64,000 nucleotides of DNA from Tomocerus qinae. Lineage: Eukaryota > Arthropoda > Collembola > Entomobryomorpha > Tomoceridae. The stretch is taken from positions 16,988,001-17,052,000 of the forward strand of contig CM034548.1 in NCBI GenBank assembly GCA_020055645.1, read 5' to 3'. Shown in pieces: positions 1 to 13,005 of the stretch. A program made the translations under genes and the position numbers. The first letter of the stretch is position 1. Every line of letters begins with the position of its first letter. Under the pieces are notes generated by a model. It worked only from the letters and a program-made list of their open reading frames with translations. It was not told the origin of the DNA and did not search any database.

Positions 1-3000
1 CTTTTTGTCAGAGCTGGTTGACAGGAAAATGCAAATGACACTAAAGATGGGGAATAAGAGAAAAGGGAAGAAGCGTCTACTAGCAATAGCAAGGCGAAGG
101 GAAGTGTTGGTCGGTGAGATTTGGTCGAAAGTTGGATTTCTACTGTGTTCTCTCTAGCCGGGTGTTTCACTAGACGGGAGCCGGGAATCCGGCGGACACG
201 CTAAAGAGGGTAGATTCACATTACTTGAAGGAACAGGGAAATGTCATGCGTCTTTTTAAGCTTAACTACAACAAGCATACATTCTGTCTACTACACACAC
301 AAACCGTGCTCTATCTCTACTCTTGTTGATTTAACAACATAAATTAGTGGCAATGGCAATACAAGTGTCTGTTGACGATGCTCTGAACATTGTGGATAAG
401 TAGCACTATCAAATGATAACATGTCTAATAATATCTCCTACATCCTAATACAACTCTTAGCCATATGAAATATAATTTACACAATATATTCCTCTATCAA
501 TAAACTAGTATCTTTAAATTAAATACAGGGATCATTTATTATCTACACTTTAAAAGATGTGTAAACATTGTGGTTGAAAATCTATTTTAAATTAAAAAAT
601 GTTAGCAGCTTTTGTGTAGTAAGTATGGATACATTTTCTATAATATACTACAAAAATTTGGAAAGCTAACAAAGTTTCTAGAGTTTTAAAGAATTTAAGG
701 AGTTACAATTTTAATAGTGTAGGAAGGAAACAGGAAATGTAGAGCTGTTTACACTGGAATTTAATAACATGCAATAGGTAGTTGGTTTATGACAGTTACG
801 TATAGTAATAGTAACTATGAGTTGGAATGTAACAGAATATACCTGTAAAATAGGACCTGACGCTGGTGTTTAATATTTTAGAACAATAATTACTCGAGTG
901 CACATTCAAAGGAAAAGTAAACATTAGAGGTGCTGAATGCGCGGTGAAATATAATGGTATGATAACGATGATGGTGGTAAATTGTCTCAACATATTGCAG
1001 AAAGTTACATAACTTGTATCATATCTACGTTTATGGAGAAATTCCTTAACTTTTGAAGTGTAGGAGTTGACGCTGAGAGAGTTCACAGGACTTTCTAGAT
1101 GTAAAAGCAATACACTCACGATATTACTAAAATTAGTAAGTGCACTGTTGAGAGTAAGATCTGTATACGAATGCACACGACTTTCATGAAGAACTGTAAT
1201 AAAATGTACTCTTGGTCATGTATTCATGCATTTGGATGTCTCCTCCGGGGCACATTCGAACACAACACAAAATCCGACAACATAACCAACTTTGAAGTTC
1301 ATTTCTGGCTTTTACTCCCAGACAGAAAGGAAATGCAATGGAAATGTACCGGAAGGATAAGGAATAATGTAGTACGCAGCAAGAAAGCATACTCTCCCAA
1401 CTCAATGCCACTAAGTTACACCAATGACACTGTCAACGTCAGAATTCCTTTCTTTTAGAGCATACTCACACATACATCTTAATACTACATAAAACAAAAT
1501 AATATTTAAATATATGGACAAGATGCACAATGCAGTAAATGTTACTTAGGCATTCAAATATCTGCACATAATACTCAGTAATATTAAATGTCTGATTCGG
1601 AAACTATTCAGAAGCGTCGTCGAAACTTAAAAACAAGTCCTTTTTAAAGCCTATAGACTTTTAAGCTAAAAATAGTATCTGATATAATTTTATGCTTTAG
1701 TTTAAAATAGTGATGTTAACATTTATGATTTTTTAGCTAGATTTCCATCACCTAAAAATTGGTACTGCATGAATATGATATTGATTTTAACGAAATAAGT
1801 TATATTTCACTCCCTTTTCGGAAAGCAGTGAGCTATAGTTGAAACATAAAAATAAATTCCTGGCTTAAATCCACATAGTGAATACCTACAATATTTATCC
1901 ACTTACATAAACACACAAGTAGAAATGTCACGCGATATTATAAATACATGCAAGACTTATTTTTGTGTGTAGTTAAATAGATAGGCCAATTAGAGAAGTT
2001 GAGTATGTCAGAACATGAAAATGATTATTTGAACTTGAACGAGAATAGAAAATGAAGTGCTTTATATTCTCCTAAAATTAGAAGTCAATTTAGGCTGTCA
2101 GTTTTGAGTAAGAACACAAGTACCTTCATGTTTTGGCATCAAATAAATATTAGGAGGAAGTAAACTCACTATGTCTGTATAGTTCTACCCCAACTCATAT
2201 TCAATATACACAGAGTAATGCAATTTTGAGCAGAACCAGTAATTAATGCTACAGTAGGGTGAAGCCAAACCAAAGTGTACTATAGTAAGACATTATAGAG
2301 ACTAGGTTTATTTTGAGGAAGTCAACACAAGTCAAGTTTAAACTATAAGTATAATATTATATATATTTACTACACTATTAGCAGATATGCTTATTAAATA
2401 CACTCACGATCAGGACTCACGTCAAGGAAAGAGAGAAACAAGGATACACAGTTAACGATTATTAGGTGCATGCATTTAGAGATGCATGAACTTGAAACTA
2501 GTAAAAGCATTGTCAGAATAAATATACTTTCTATCCGTGGGTAAGGCGAGTATCAGAAAAACGAGAGCAAAAGGCTAAACTGAAGAAGTCTAGAATAAGG
2601 CAAGGAAGGAACATTGAATTAGGTGGTATGTTTGTTTTAAAAGCCCCTTGGTGAAGTTCTGTTGTTTCCTTTTATTATCAAAAGTTTATAACGGTGCATT
2701 CCTATATTGTTCTTAGTATCCCTGTCACATTTCTGCCTTGTCTCAGGTCGTAAAGCATAAAATATATGCAGAACAAAAATCCACAAACAATGCTATCACT
2801 GTGACTCTTGGTTTGGCCAGGAGAAAATGTGCGTGTTTGTCAGACACAGATTCCCTAACTGGTTCTAAAAATGGAATTTTATTTCAGAAAGGAATTATCT
2901 GCTTGTTACATAAAAGTCGTTCTCTTTCACAACTCTTATCTCCTGGAAATGCACACTTTCGAATAGGAACGGAAATCCTAAAGAGAAACATCAATTCATT

Positions 3001-6000
3001 CAAATGGCAAGTGTAGTTAAGTTAATTTTCACGATAAGCTTAGGAAAAACTAAATACTCTTTCTTGTCTTCTAATTTGCCTAATCTAATTATGCACACAA
3101 AAGAAATCCTTCCCGTCCTTTTGGGGAAAAGTTCAATCTTTATGGAATGGAAAACAGCAATGGGCACATCCTGTGGGACTTTCAGACGCCGGCATTTAGC
3201 TTGGCTTCTTGCATCTTTTTAATCTTATTAGAATATATAATGAATGGGAAAGCGGAGAAAATAAACTCAGCGCCAACGAAAACTCTTTAGATGTACTTAA
3301 CTCACAACACGAATACTTGGAGAAAGTAAAGAAAAAATCTAATTGCAGATATTAAGACCCGTCCTGACCGTTTTATAGTATTTACACATTTTTATCTTCA
3401 GAAATATTATGCCACAAAACATATTTATCAGTTTATTGCACTTTATCTATGTAATTATAAAACATACTAGAATCCAAGAATGTCAATAACCAAATAATGT
3501 AAAACAATCTTCCATTTTATGTATAGCGATAGAAAATATTGCTTTGCACAATTTGTCTCCTTGTCTGCTAATTAAAAATCTTAATAATTATACCATATTT
3601 GGTATTCCTTATGAAAACAAAGTAATTTATGCAACCTATTCAGTACTAAACTAGCAGTTTTCTTTATGACGTAATAATAAAAGCAAATTGGCTGGCAATG
3701 AAACGTATTGTTGTTGTTCTTAGTGCAGAAATGTGTGGATGAATATTAAGCAAAAAGCATAACAACTTCCTGTCTTTCCCTTTCTGTATCTCTTGTAGAA
3801 ATAGCAATTGAAATCCCAGTTTTACGCCTTCCGGCCTTTACACACTTCAAACACTTTTAGGAAAGGGAAACTTTCTCATAGAAATAATGGGTCTGGTATG
3901 CAAGAAAACAAGAAAGTTGTTTCCATTTGCATTTGTTGAATTACTGTCATCAGGTAAAGACTGTTTCAACTTAAAGTTGCAAATCTTTCACTTAAGTTTC
4001 TAATGTAAACCTCGGACAATGTTTTCACATTTGAATTTCAATGCTTTAACTTGTTACTTGCATAACATAGAAAAGCCTAGAAGGAAAGGCAGTCAAACTT
4101 TTAAAGAATTAAAAGTCGACATATTTATGCAAGTGTACAGTGAAATGTCTTTTGAAGGAAGCAATTTGTTTTTCATGCATTAAATTACATCAAGCCAGGA
4201 CACACGGTGTCCATTAGTACAATTTACGCTAATAACTTACTATGCATCGTAGTAGTAATGTTTCGCTATCGCAATTATGTTTATGTGAATCATGGATTCA
4301 CATTATGTGATTAAATTAATTGAAATTTATTTCCCTTAGTTAAAGCATAAAATTTCAATATAAAGATAGAAGGAGAAAGTGCATAGATGGTTATAGATAC
4401 CATAGTTTGTATTTTTACATTTATAAAACAATGGTATGAATTCATTGTTTGGAGAATTCGGGTTATTACGGCAGTTGTTCCTGTAACATAAAGAAAACAT
4501 GGTCCAGAAAAGCCGCAGTGATTCTAGTGTATATTTTATGTGGAACATTATGTTATGCGATACGCAAATAATTCAAAGACGTAGAAGTAGAGAAACCAAA
4601 CAATAAGTTTCCTGATTTTAAGGAGAGAGGAAGAGAGTACTTGAAGTATTGCAAGAGGAGTAAATGAATAGAGAGAGGATCCATTAGAATAGGGAAGATA
4701 TAGAGAATAACGAGCGTAACAATGGGACTGGTAATGTAACAACAAAACTTCTCGCCAAGTTATTAAGGATGTAGACATTAGAGAAGGGACTCTTAGTGGA
4801 ATTGGATCTTCGGCTCTTCCGCGGATACTTTATGCGATCCACGTAGAAGTAGCATAAATATGAAATAGGAATCCTGTATCGCATTGCACCAACAACTTCA
4901 TCATCTCAGTCTCAATTCAGGGAAGAAATATTGCATAACATTACATTCAGATTGGGACAAGAGGGTCTGCGGTTTGCTTCGCCAAGCATTAAAGTGCATA
5001 TTTTGCAGTTTAATAACTTCTATTCACAGGGAAAGAGCCAACCATTAAATCCTAACCGACATTTTATGGTATTAGCGACAAAATACTTATTATTGTCATG
5101 TCCATATATGTGGTAATGCTACAACCAACGTTTTTATTTCTGTTGATAGCCCATCAAGTTCAAGTATAGAAATAAGTTCACATAATAGAAACATGTTTTT
5201 TTCTAAATGAAAATGCTAAACAATTTACGCAACATTACATCACAAGTAAAAGTTAAGGAGAATGCACCAGCTGCTTAGCATCATCCCCTCCTTGACAAAC
5301 ATTGGATGGTGGAGTGGCGAAAAAATAAATTTACTATTTCTATTTCCCGTCTTAGAAAAATTCCTCCCTATCCCAAGGAACATTAAAGGCGAAGGCGGAA
5401 AGAGAAAATGCAAGGCTAGTATAATTTTTCCTCCTTACAAGCTACCCATTCATTCATTATCCGGAATTGGACTTTCCTATACTTCCCCAACTGCTGTCTG
5501 CATCTCTATAACCAGTTGACTTCTCTACCGTGTTTATCTAGGTAAGTATATTTATATACATACTCTACTAACTAAACTACATTATTTAACTCTCAACTCA
5601 TCTCCTTCTAACGAAATCTACAGAAAAATAAGACAGAATGAAGAAATACCCTCGTCGGCGAAATATTCGGGCAGTCTATTTTACACAAACACAGTAAGTT
5701 AGATACAAAAGAAAATATATTATCTTCCCAAGACCTGTCTCTGAGAAATGAAAGATTTTTTCTTTCCCCCATCAATGCCTTTCTTCAACTTATATTTTAG
5801 TAAATACACAAAATCACTTCACTATGAAGGGGATAACGTGACCTGCCCTTAACTCGCCCTATTCAATCCCACCGCTAGATACATATATGATATCAATCCA
5901 TGCAGTTACAAATTGTTTGTCTAACTTTATTGACGCATCTTCATACTCTACCAAGTTAGATCACCTTCCTAGTATGACTAAGTAAAAAAACCCACAGTTG

Positions 6001-9000
6001 CCCATTTCAAGAAGAAGAAAGAAAATCTTTTCCTAACGGATGTAAATTCCAGTTGCTCAACTCTCCGAGTACACACACAAAATCAACCCCAACTCAACTT
6101 TAACATACAAGAAATGTAAATAACTTGCTACAGATTGTAACTCAATGCCATCTTTATTTGCTGATTCCAGACTATTGCATCTCTACAGATATTCCCCTAT
6201 TACTGTATTTTAATGTACACCAATCTCCTTCGCTGTCCCAGACTTACTCATTTCAATTAACAAGAATTATATTTATTTTTTTACTTCTTTTAAGACTCAC
6301 TCAACAAAACGTTAAACCCCTGTAAAATTTTCATAGATAAAAAATTTTGATTTGGTTTAGCAGCTTAATGTCGTCAGTCCTAATCTTAAATGAGTAATTA
6401 AAAGATGCCATTTTGAACGTTGATAATTATCATAATCATGGTAGTTATTTAACACATTCTCCTGCAAACTTGATGGTAAATATTTACAAACAGAAAGAAT
6501 CTCAAGTATAAGACACACTGAAGAAGGTATAAAACAAGATGAATATGTACTAAAATAATTAAATACATGCCAGTCCTCTCAAGGCTCTTCGAAAGAATCG
6601 TTCTTGTTTTAATGTCAATGTCAATAGTAAATATTTCCCCATTGTAAACTGAAAAATGAAGACACAACTCATTTCAGAAAGTCCACATGAGCCAATGCAT
6701 CAAGAAAGTCAAGATACCTAAGTAAATAGAACCGTTCTTACCCTGATTCAACTTCAGGTTCTCACTTATACTCAATCCATCCCATTACTAACTGAAAGAA
6801 ACATCGTCCGAATAAGTAAACAATGCAATGACAGACGAAAAATTATCTTCGTCTCCCTCCCCTCCCCACTGTTTTAAAAATCGACTCTTCTTTTCTTTAC
6901 TCCTAGTTAATCTGCTTTTATACTTCACCCAAGTCAATCCTATAAATAATCATGTTCTTCAAGGAATTTTCCTATGTATGTAGTATTTTGTTGATGATGT
7001 GTCAAAAATTGAAATTCAATAGGAATGCTGGTGGCCTAGTCTTGGAATAAATTCGATTACCTTCGCATAAATTCTACTTAGTAAAACTTTCTCCGACATT
7101 TCAAATGAAATGTTGGTGAATATTATTAGACTTGAAGAAATGGAATCACCCTGGCAACCTGTTTTTAAATCACTAGACATAGAAGAGCTGTCATCTTCCG
7201 TTTGTTTAACTATAGAAAAGAAGATTTACTTTGAAATGAAGTTTCTGGCCCTGATTTTAAAGCGGCAATGTATTTTAAGGAGGTATCCCTTTGTAAGTCA
7301 AAAAAGAAATGAAAATAAAAAAGTTTTGATGAAGGCAGAGAGTAAGAAATATCTTTAGCTAAACTTATGAGAAAACCGAAAAATGACGGATATTATACTG
7401 TCTGCAAGTCACGGGTATTGAAAGCTGTGGCTCAGATAGTCAAAATGGACAGAAAGATGCTATTATTAGCAAAAATTATCTTTTTCAATTATCATTGACC
7501 CTCCATTCGAAATAAGCTAGATTGTGTGGACTTTTTTCCATTGCTGTTACAGTCTTCCTGGGCTCGGGTATGGACGGACTCGTACTAATAAAACCTAGAA
7601 AGCATTTGATGCGGACCGTTCAGGAGGTTTGGATGAGGGAGTACGGGTTTTATCAACGCAATGAAGAACTTGGTGCATGAATGAGGAGATGAGGATTGAG
7701 GAGTAGTACTCTACTACTAGTAGTAGTGATGAACGCAGACGCAAGTCAAAGATTTGGATGAAAAGGAGAGTTGGGAGACTCGTAGAGGTGTACTTTGTAA
7801 CAGGATAGACTGCTAGGAACAAATCTTCCCTTCACTATTACGCGGCAAGACATCTAATGCATTGATGGAAGCTGTATCCTTTTATTTCGCAAACTTTACC
7901 CAGCTACCAGCCGCCTTCGTCTGCTTCAAGACGAAGAAGAGTCTTGCTATCAATACTGAACTGAAATAAACTGGAGTGGAAAGCATATCTCCTCAGGAAG
8001 AGAGGAAAGTGATTTTAAGTGATTGAAGGTATTTCAACCAAATTCATAAAGGCAAAGCAATCTCATATTGAAAATGGCATTGTATTGGTAATAGAATGAT
8101 ACTTAGTATTTGCTAAGGAAAACTAGTATTGTAAAACTACAATCTCATACTTTCAATCCTGGACATATATTCTTTAGATCTCACATTATACTTTCGTGTG
8201 AAATCCATTATCTATATTCTATAAAACGTCTTTCACACAAATTCTTGGCTGTCATAAATGTGCGCTGTAACGCTATTAAGTTTAAATCCTTGCAAACTTT
8301 TTATTTAGAAAGTTAATTACACAAATTCAAAAATTCGCAATAGTGTGCCATTTATTATAAAAAAAAACTAGTATTAGCGTCAAATGTCACACGAGATGAT
8401 TATAAGAGCGTATAAAAATAATAATTATCATAACTATAAATAATGACCACTTATTAATCATTAAGAAAGGAAAATACTTGCAATATTGATGGGTACCATG
8501 TGCATTGGTACAGTTCACATATTGATAATTGATAGCTCTGCTTTCGCATCAATTAATCTCGATGTGACAAGACAGGATTATAACCACACTCTGCATATTC
8601 TATGTAGAATCTGTAGTAGAATGCAGGACAATGGTCAAATTATTGGAAAATCTTGCTTCAATAGAAAGTAACATGACAACAGAAATGAATGGCGACAAAG
8701 CCAACACGATTCATGATTGTCAGCGCGTCAACTTTTATTAAATTTTAGAGTTTGGGCTACTCATTATACAATCCTCTGAAATGCACATTGCAATTAGCAA
8801 CTGCATACAAACAAAGCTTCTTGACTACATGCATGTTATTACAATGTCTATAATAATACATAAAACACAAATACCTACCGTTTACATTATGCAGGCAAAA
8901 TTAAAATAGTAGCGTACATAAAGAAACCAGCTCTTGCCGAAATAAATTTGAAGATTTACAATGCTAAATCGAGATGCCACGTGTAAACAAGCTTCAAATG

Positions 9001-12000
9001 CAAATTACGATGTAGCTTCTTTCATAAATCTGGAGATTAAGTAATGAGATAGAAATACTAATATGCTTATGATATACTATATACATAAATGATAAGATGA
9101 ATCCGTGTTTGTTTGTATGATATACATGGAAACGTAGGAAGGTATTTGTAAATGCTAGTTTGTATGACATGCCAAAGTAAATATGTATAGCGTATTTAGA
9201 GAATAGCCCTAGAGCAATCATTGATCTGATCATTTTGTAGAATGCACGCATGAATGTACTCCATACTATTCTCGCCAAGTTGGAGATTCAAAGTAATCAT
9301 AAATATGCAGCGAGGTGTCGGCTGCCATCCAATTAATTTAATCGTTTCCGAACAATGTGGCTGTGGGCTCTTTAAAACTGAGAACAGAATGAATAATCAT
9401 GTGTAAAGCATTTTATCAATAACAAGCAGTGGTCCTCATCCTCACATTCGCAGTCCTCGGGCACATCTGCATTCAATTTTACAAACGGACGTGACGATGT
9501 GAGACGAAGAGACATAAACTAAACTCCTACCGACTATTCAATATGCTTCTGTACAATTTTGAAATCTCTGCCAGGCAATACAAACCATTTTGTATATAGT
9601 AATCTATAAGTTTTGTCTACATGACAGTTATCTGATTCCTACCCTCTTATTAACGTCAAACCAAAGTTTTGGGTTAAAACTGTACAAAAAATCAATATAA
9701 TGTGTTACATAACAACATGACTTCCATTCATTATTCCATTTACCTATAATTTATCCTATTGGGGGAAGAGTGTGTATAATACTGCTACTTTTGATATGAT
9801 TAACATTATTTGTCCAATTGAATGTAATTTCAATAAAATTAAACATATATTCTCTGGCTTTAGAAGATGTTTTATTAAAAAGCTTGGGTGCATTTCCGAT
9901 AAGAGAAAAACTAATACAAAACCATGAGTCTGAAGCTGACTTATATGCAACTTATCTGTTTAAAATTTAAAATTTTATTTCGTTAAAGCCAAAAAATATT
10001 TTATTCCAGAACCATAAAAATGTCAAGATTATCATAGTAACTTGACATTAGCTACCTAATGGGTACCTAAAACATGTTAAATTTGAAGTATTCTAAGTTA
10101 AAAAATTTCGTCATTTACTTGGATCTTTCAAGGGGCAAAAATATTTGTTCATATTATACCTACAATTACGGATATTTAAATTTGTTTTCAAAGTTTAAAA
10201 GTTTTAATAATTTGATAGAATATAGTTGTAGTATTCCGACAAATAGTATTTTTCCTTATTTAAAATCTCCAGAACATGCAGTCATGTATTACAAAACAAA
10301 GTAATATAATTTCCTGATTGAATAAATATTTATTATGGATAACTTGGCTATGCACATAAACTGAATCTGTATGAACTGAAAGCATTATTGCATTATTTCT
10401 CTGGAGGATTTCTTGCCCAATTTCCCTTCTGTTCTCAATTCTAAATAATATTGGGAAGACTCGCGAGATAGTTGGATGAGGGCAAGACTTAAATTTATTT
10501 CACCATTCTTCGTCCCACATTCTCTTTGAGAACATTAACTATTGCACGTGTATTTGCCCGTAGACTTTAGGACTGGAATAAAACACGCACGCGAGTGGGT
10601 ATGTTGACTAAGCTTTACACAACCATCGAGTTGCTTTGTTACGTTTTATGTTGATTTGTAACTACATAAAGAATAAGAATAATCCCAGAGCATTTATAGA
10701 ACAAGTACCTATCGAGTATTGCAAATGATATTAAATATGTCATGTCTATATGGGTACCTGGTACTAACATGGGATGGTTAAATAACTAGCAAGCGTAAGT
10801 TTTCTGCTTAATCAAGTGACACTTCAGATCTCTACCGTGTTCAATACAAACACAATGCACAAGGCAACAGCTTGCACAATACAGTACCTACCTAGCAATA
10901 TTATAGCAATCCAGGGTTCTTTACTATCCCAATGTATAACAAATAGAGCACATAATGCAAGAGTAAGCACATGTAGTAGCCTCGTATAGAAATGAGTTTT
11001 AGAAGGGAAGGGGTGTGGAGCAGAGAAAAGTGGAAATGCTTTTGTCAATAATAAATTCGTGTCTTTTTACAATATTTCTGTTTCGGCTACTCGTCAAATA
11101 TTCGTTTCATAAAAGCAAGATTCATAATGTAGATTTCCTGCGGACTTATTGCAACATAAATCCAACTTTTTACTACCGTTTCCATTTCTCACATTCTTAT
11201 GTAGCGTAGAGTAGCTTCCTACTCACTCCTTGCATTTAATCTTCATTCATAGCATTTTCTTATCGCATTTTACATTTCGTCTCATTTGAAAGCTCCCCAT
11301 GCTCACTGTACATTTAGTAAATTTCAAGCGGGTCACGTTAGTAACAATCCAGCTCAAGTAAATGATTCTACTTTTATATAATTTTTTTATTACCCACTGT
11401 GCTTTTTAACTCAAGTCAAGGACATTTTTAAGCCTAATGAAAACTGACAGATCTTTTACAAACAACCAATTGAAGTTTAAATTGCTAGTGACTTCAAACT
11501 TTATAACCATACAAAGGTTTTTGACACGTTTATTATTACATTACTAAATAGAAAACTAAACAGAACTGGAAGTATTAATTGTTATGATATATAAAGTTGC
11601 ATTATAAAGAAATCTTTATCTAACGGAATCTAGATCTGTCGGCCTAGGCTAATTTACACCAAACATATCAGTAAAAACTGGTTTTGTGCTATGTTGAAAT
11701 AAAGTTTTGAATGAAACTTTTTAAAAGGTAAAATGTTTTGAATTCATCTAATCAGAGTTACAAATTTAAGCACCCTGTAGTTATTCACTACAGAAAAAAA
11801 AGAAACAGGACACAAACAACTGGAATCAAATATTTTCATGGCCCAGTCTCACTCTCTTACTTAGCTTTTCGCACAGAGCATTTTTTTCTGGCTGTCTCTA
11901 TACAAGTTACAAGCTGTCTTGAAAAAAAATGAGAAATCCTGGGATGTATAAGAAAAGTATCTTATTGTTAGTAAAGTAAACCCCGCTCCAGAAGGCCAAG

Positions 12001-12790
12001 CATCTTGTCGTGTATTCAATGCCACGAAATAAAACGCCGTCATCATAACATAACTTTGGATTGCGTAAACTCCAGAGTTGTTCACTTAAGTTGTAAGTAT
12101 TGTATGGATATTCCTCGTCGGAGAGCTGAAGTGATCCCACATCACACCACACAAATGGTATGACACAATACAATATACAATGCATCAAGTTAGACCATTT
12201 ACCCTCATCTCTTAGCTTATGAGCCAGCTCATGTTCTCCTTTTCAATGATTTACCAAAAGCATCTTCTATATAGGTTCTGACTCATATCATGCAAGGATT
12301 ATAGCCTCTTCTTATTTTGTAACACTTTCTAAGTGTATAATATTCGAAGTAGGTAACGGTACATAATATAATGGTATAGGTACATGGGATGGTGTAGAGT
12401 GACAGTATAACCACTTCAATAACCAAGTCTGGTCTGACAACGACTAAAGTGAAGTGGAACACTAAAACGATAAGTAAGCTTGTAAAAAAGGAAGAGCAAA
12501 GGGATCGTATGACAAGATGAAGGCAGGGAATCATCTCAAGTACTTCTATCATATTTGCCAAACTGGGATTTTCTCAAAAAGTTACGTATAGAAACTATTT
12601 TTAAAAGATTTAAATCATTTGCATCTAACTGAATGAATATCTTAGTAATTTTCATTTGTGTAAATAGAAATTACGTAGTAGATTTTTTTGTCTGCATTTG
12701 AGTTCTTGAAGGAAAAGTAAGGGAAAAGATAGTTGAGAGTTTTAAAAAGAAAAAAAATGAATAACAAGTTCAAACAAGGCATTCACTTAC
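1..12790. other. NAV intron 5 (partial), no supported gene
   Basis: This is AT-rich DNA between the donor of NAV exon 5 and the left edge. Several open frames of 60-126 codons occur on both strands (for example near 800-1180, 1171-1458, 2738-3016). They overlap each other, lack splice or promoter logic and have no recognisable domains. A GC-rich patch at about 170-225 and another at 7550-7830 stand out in composition only. I searched the minus strand for the next NAV exon and saw none. Confidence 0.6.
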
Positions 12791-13005
12791 CACAAGAGCT
12801 AAAAGAAGGATTCCCGATGTTAAGTGAAGATTTGCCCTTGTCCTGTGATGTCTTCTTGGTAGGGGTTGATGTTGAAGCATTATGATGAGCTTGTTGTGGG
12901 ACTGACAGAGAAGAGCCAGAAGAACCTGTCACAGATGACTGTGAGGCAGGGATAGGAATACTTGTAGCACCGCTTCCACTATGTTTCCCAAATGGTGATG
13001 GTAAT
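12791..13005 (-). CDS. sick: NAV exon 5, Ser/Thr-rich linker
   Basis: This 215-nt exon completes the Lys codon and encodes 71 further residues, starting LPSPFGKHSGSG and ending NIGNPSFSSC, with one base (G) left over (phase 1). The acceptor is TTTTTCTGTGACAG|A and the donor is CTTGTG|GTAAGT. Composition is dominated by Ser, Pro, Thr, Gln and Lys with no hydrophobic core. That matches the long low-complexity region between the CH domain and coiled coils in NAV proteins. No motif proves family membership of this exon alone. The evidence is strand, order, exact phase fit to exon 4, strong splice sites and a continuous open frame in AT-rich surroundings. The next NAV exon was not found in the remaining 12.8 kb. 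Confidence 0.87.

Noticed and set aside
174-225. GC-rich block with a plausible plus-strand acceptor (TTCTCTCTAG) and donor (GAGG|GTAGAT)
   Set aside because: The encoded peptide (PGVSLDGSRESGGHAKE) matches nothing I know. The minus strand does not give a NAV exon because it hits a stop before any donor.
796-1458. Overlapping open frames of 126, 95 and 75 codons on both strands
   Set aside because: Mutually overlapping on opposite strands with low-complexity tails (SYYYYT) and no recognisable motif.
11861-12188. Minus-strand frames of 74 and 93 codons just downstream of NAV exon 5
   Set aside because: Tested as the next NAV exon. There is no phase-1 acceptor with a matching donor, and the peptides are not Ser-rich or NAV-like.
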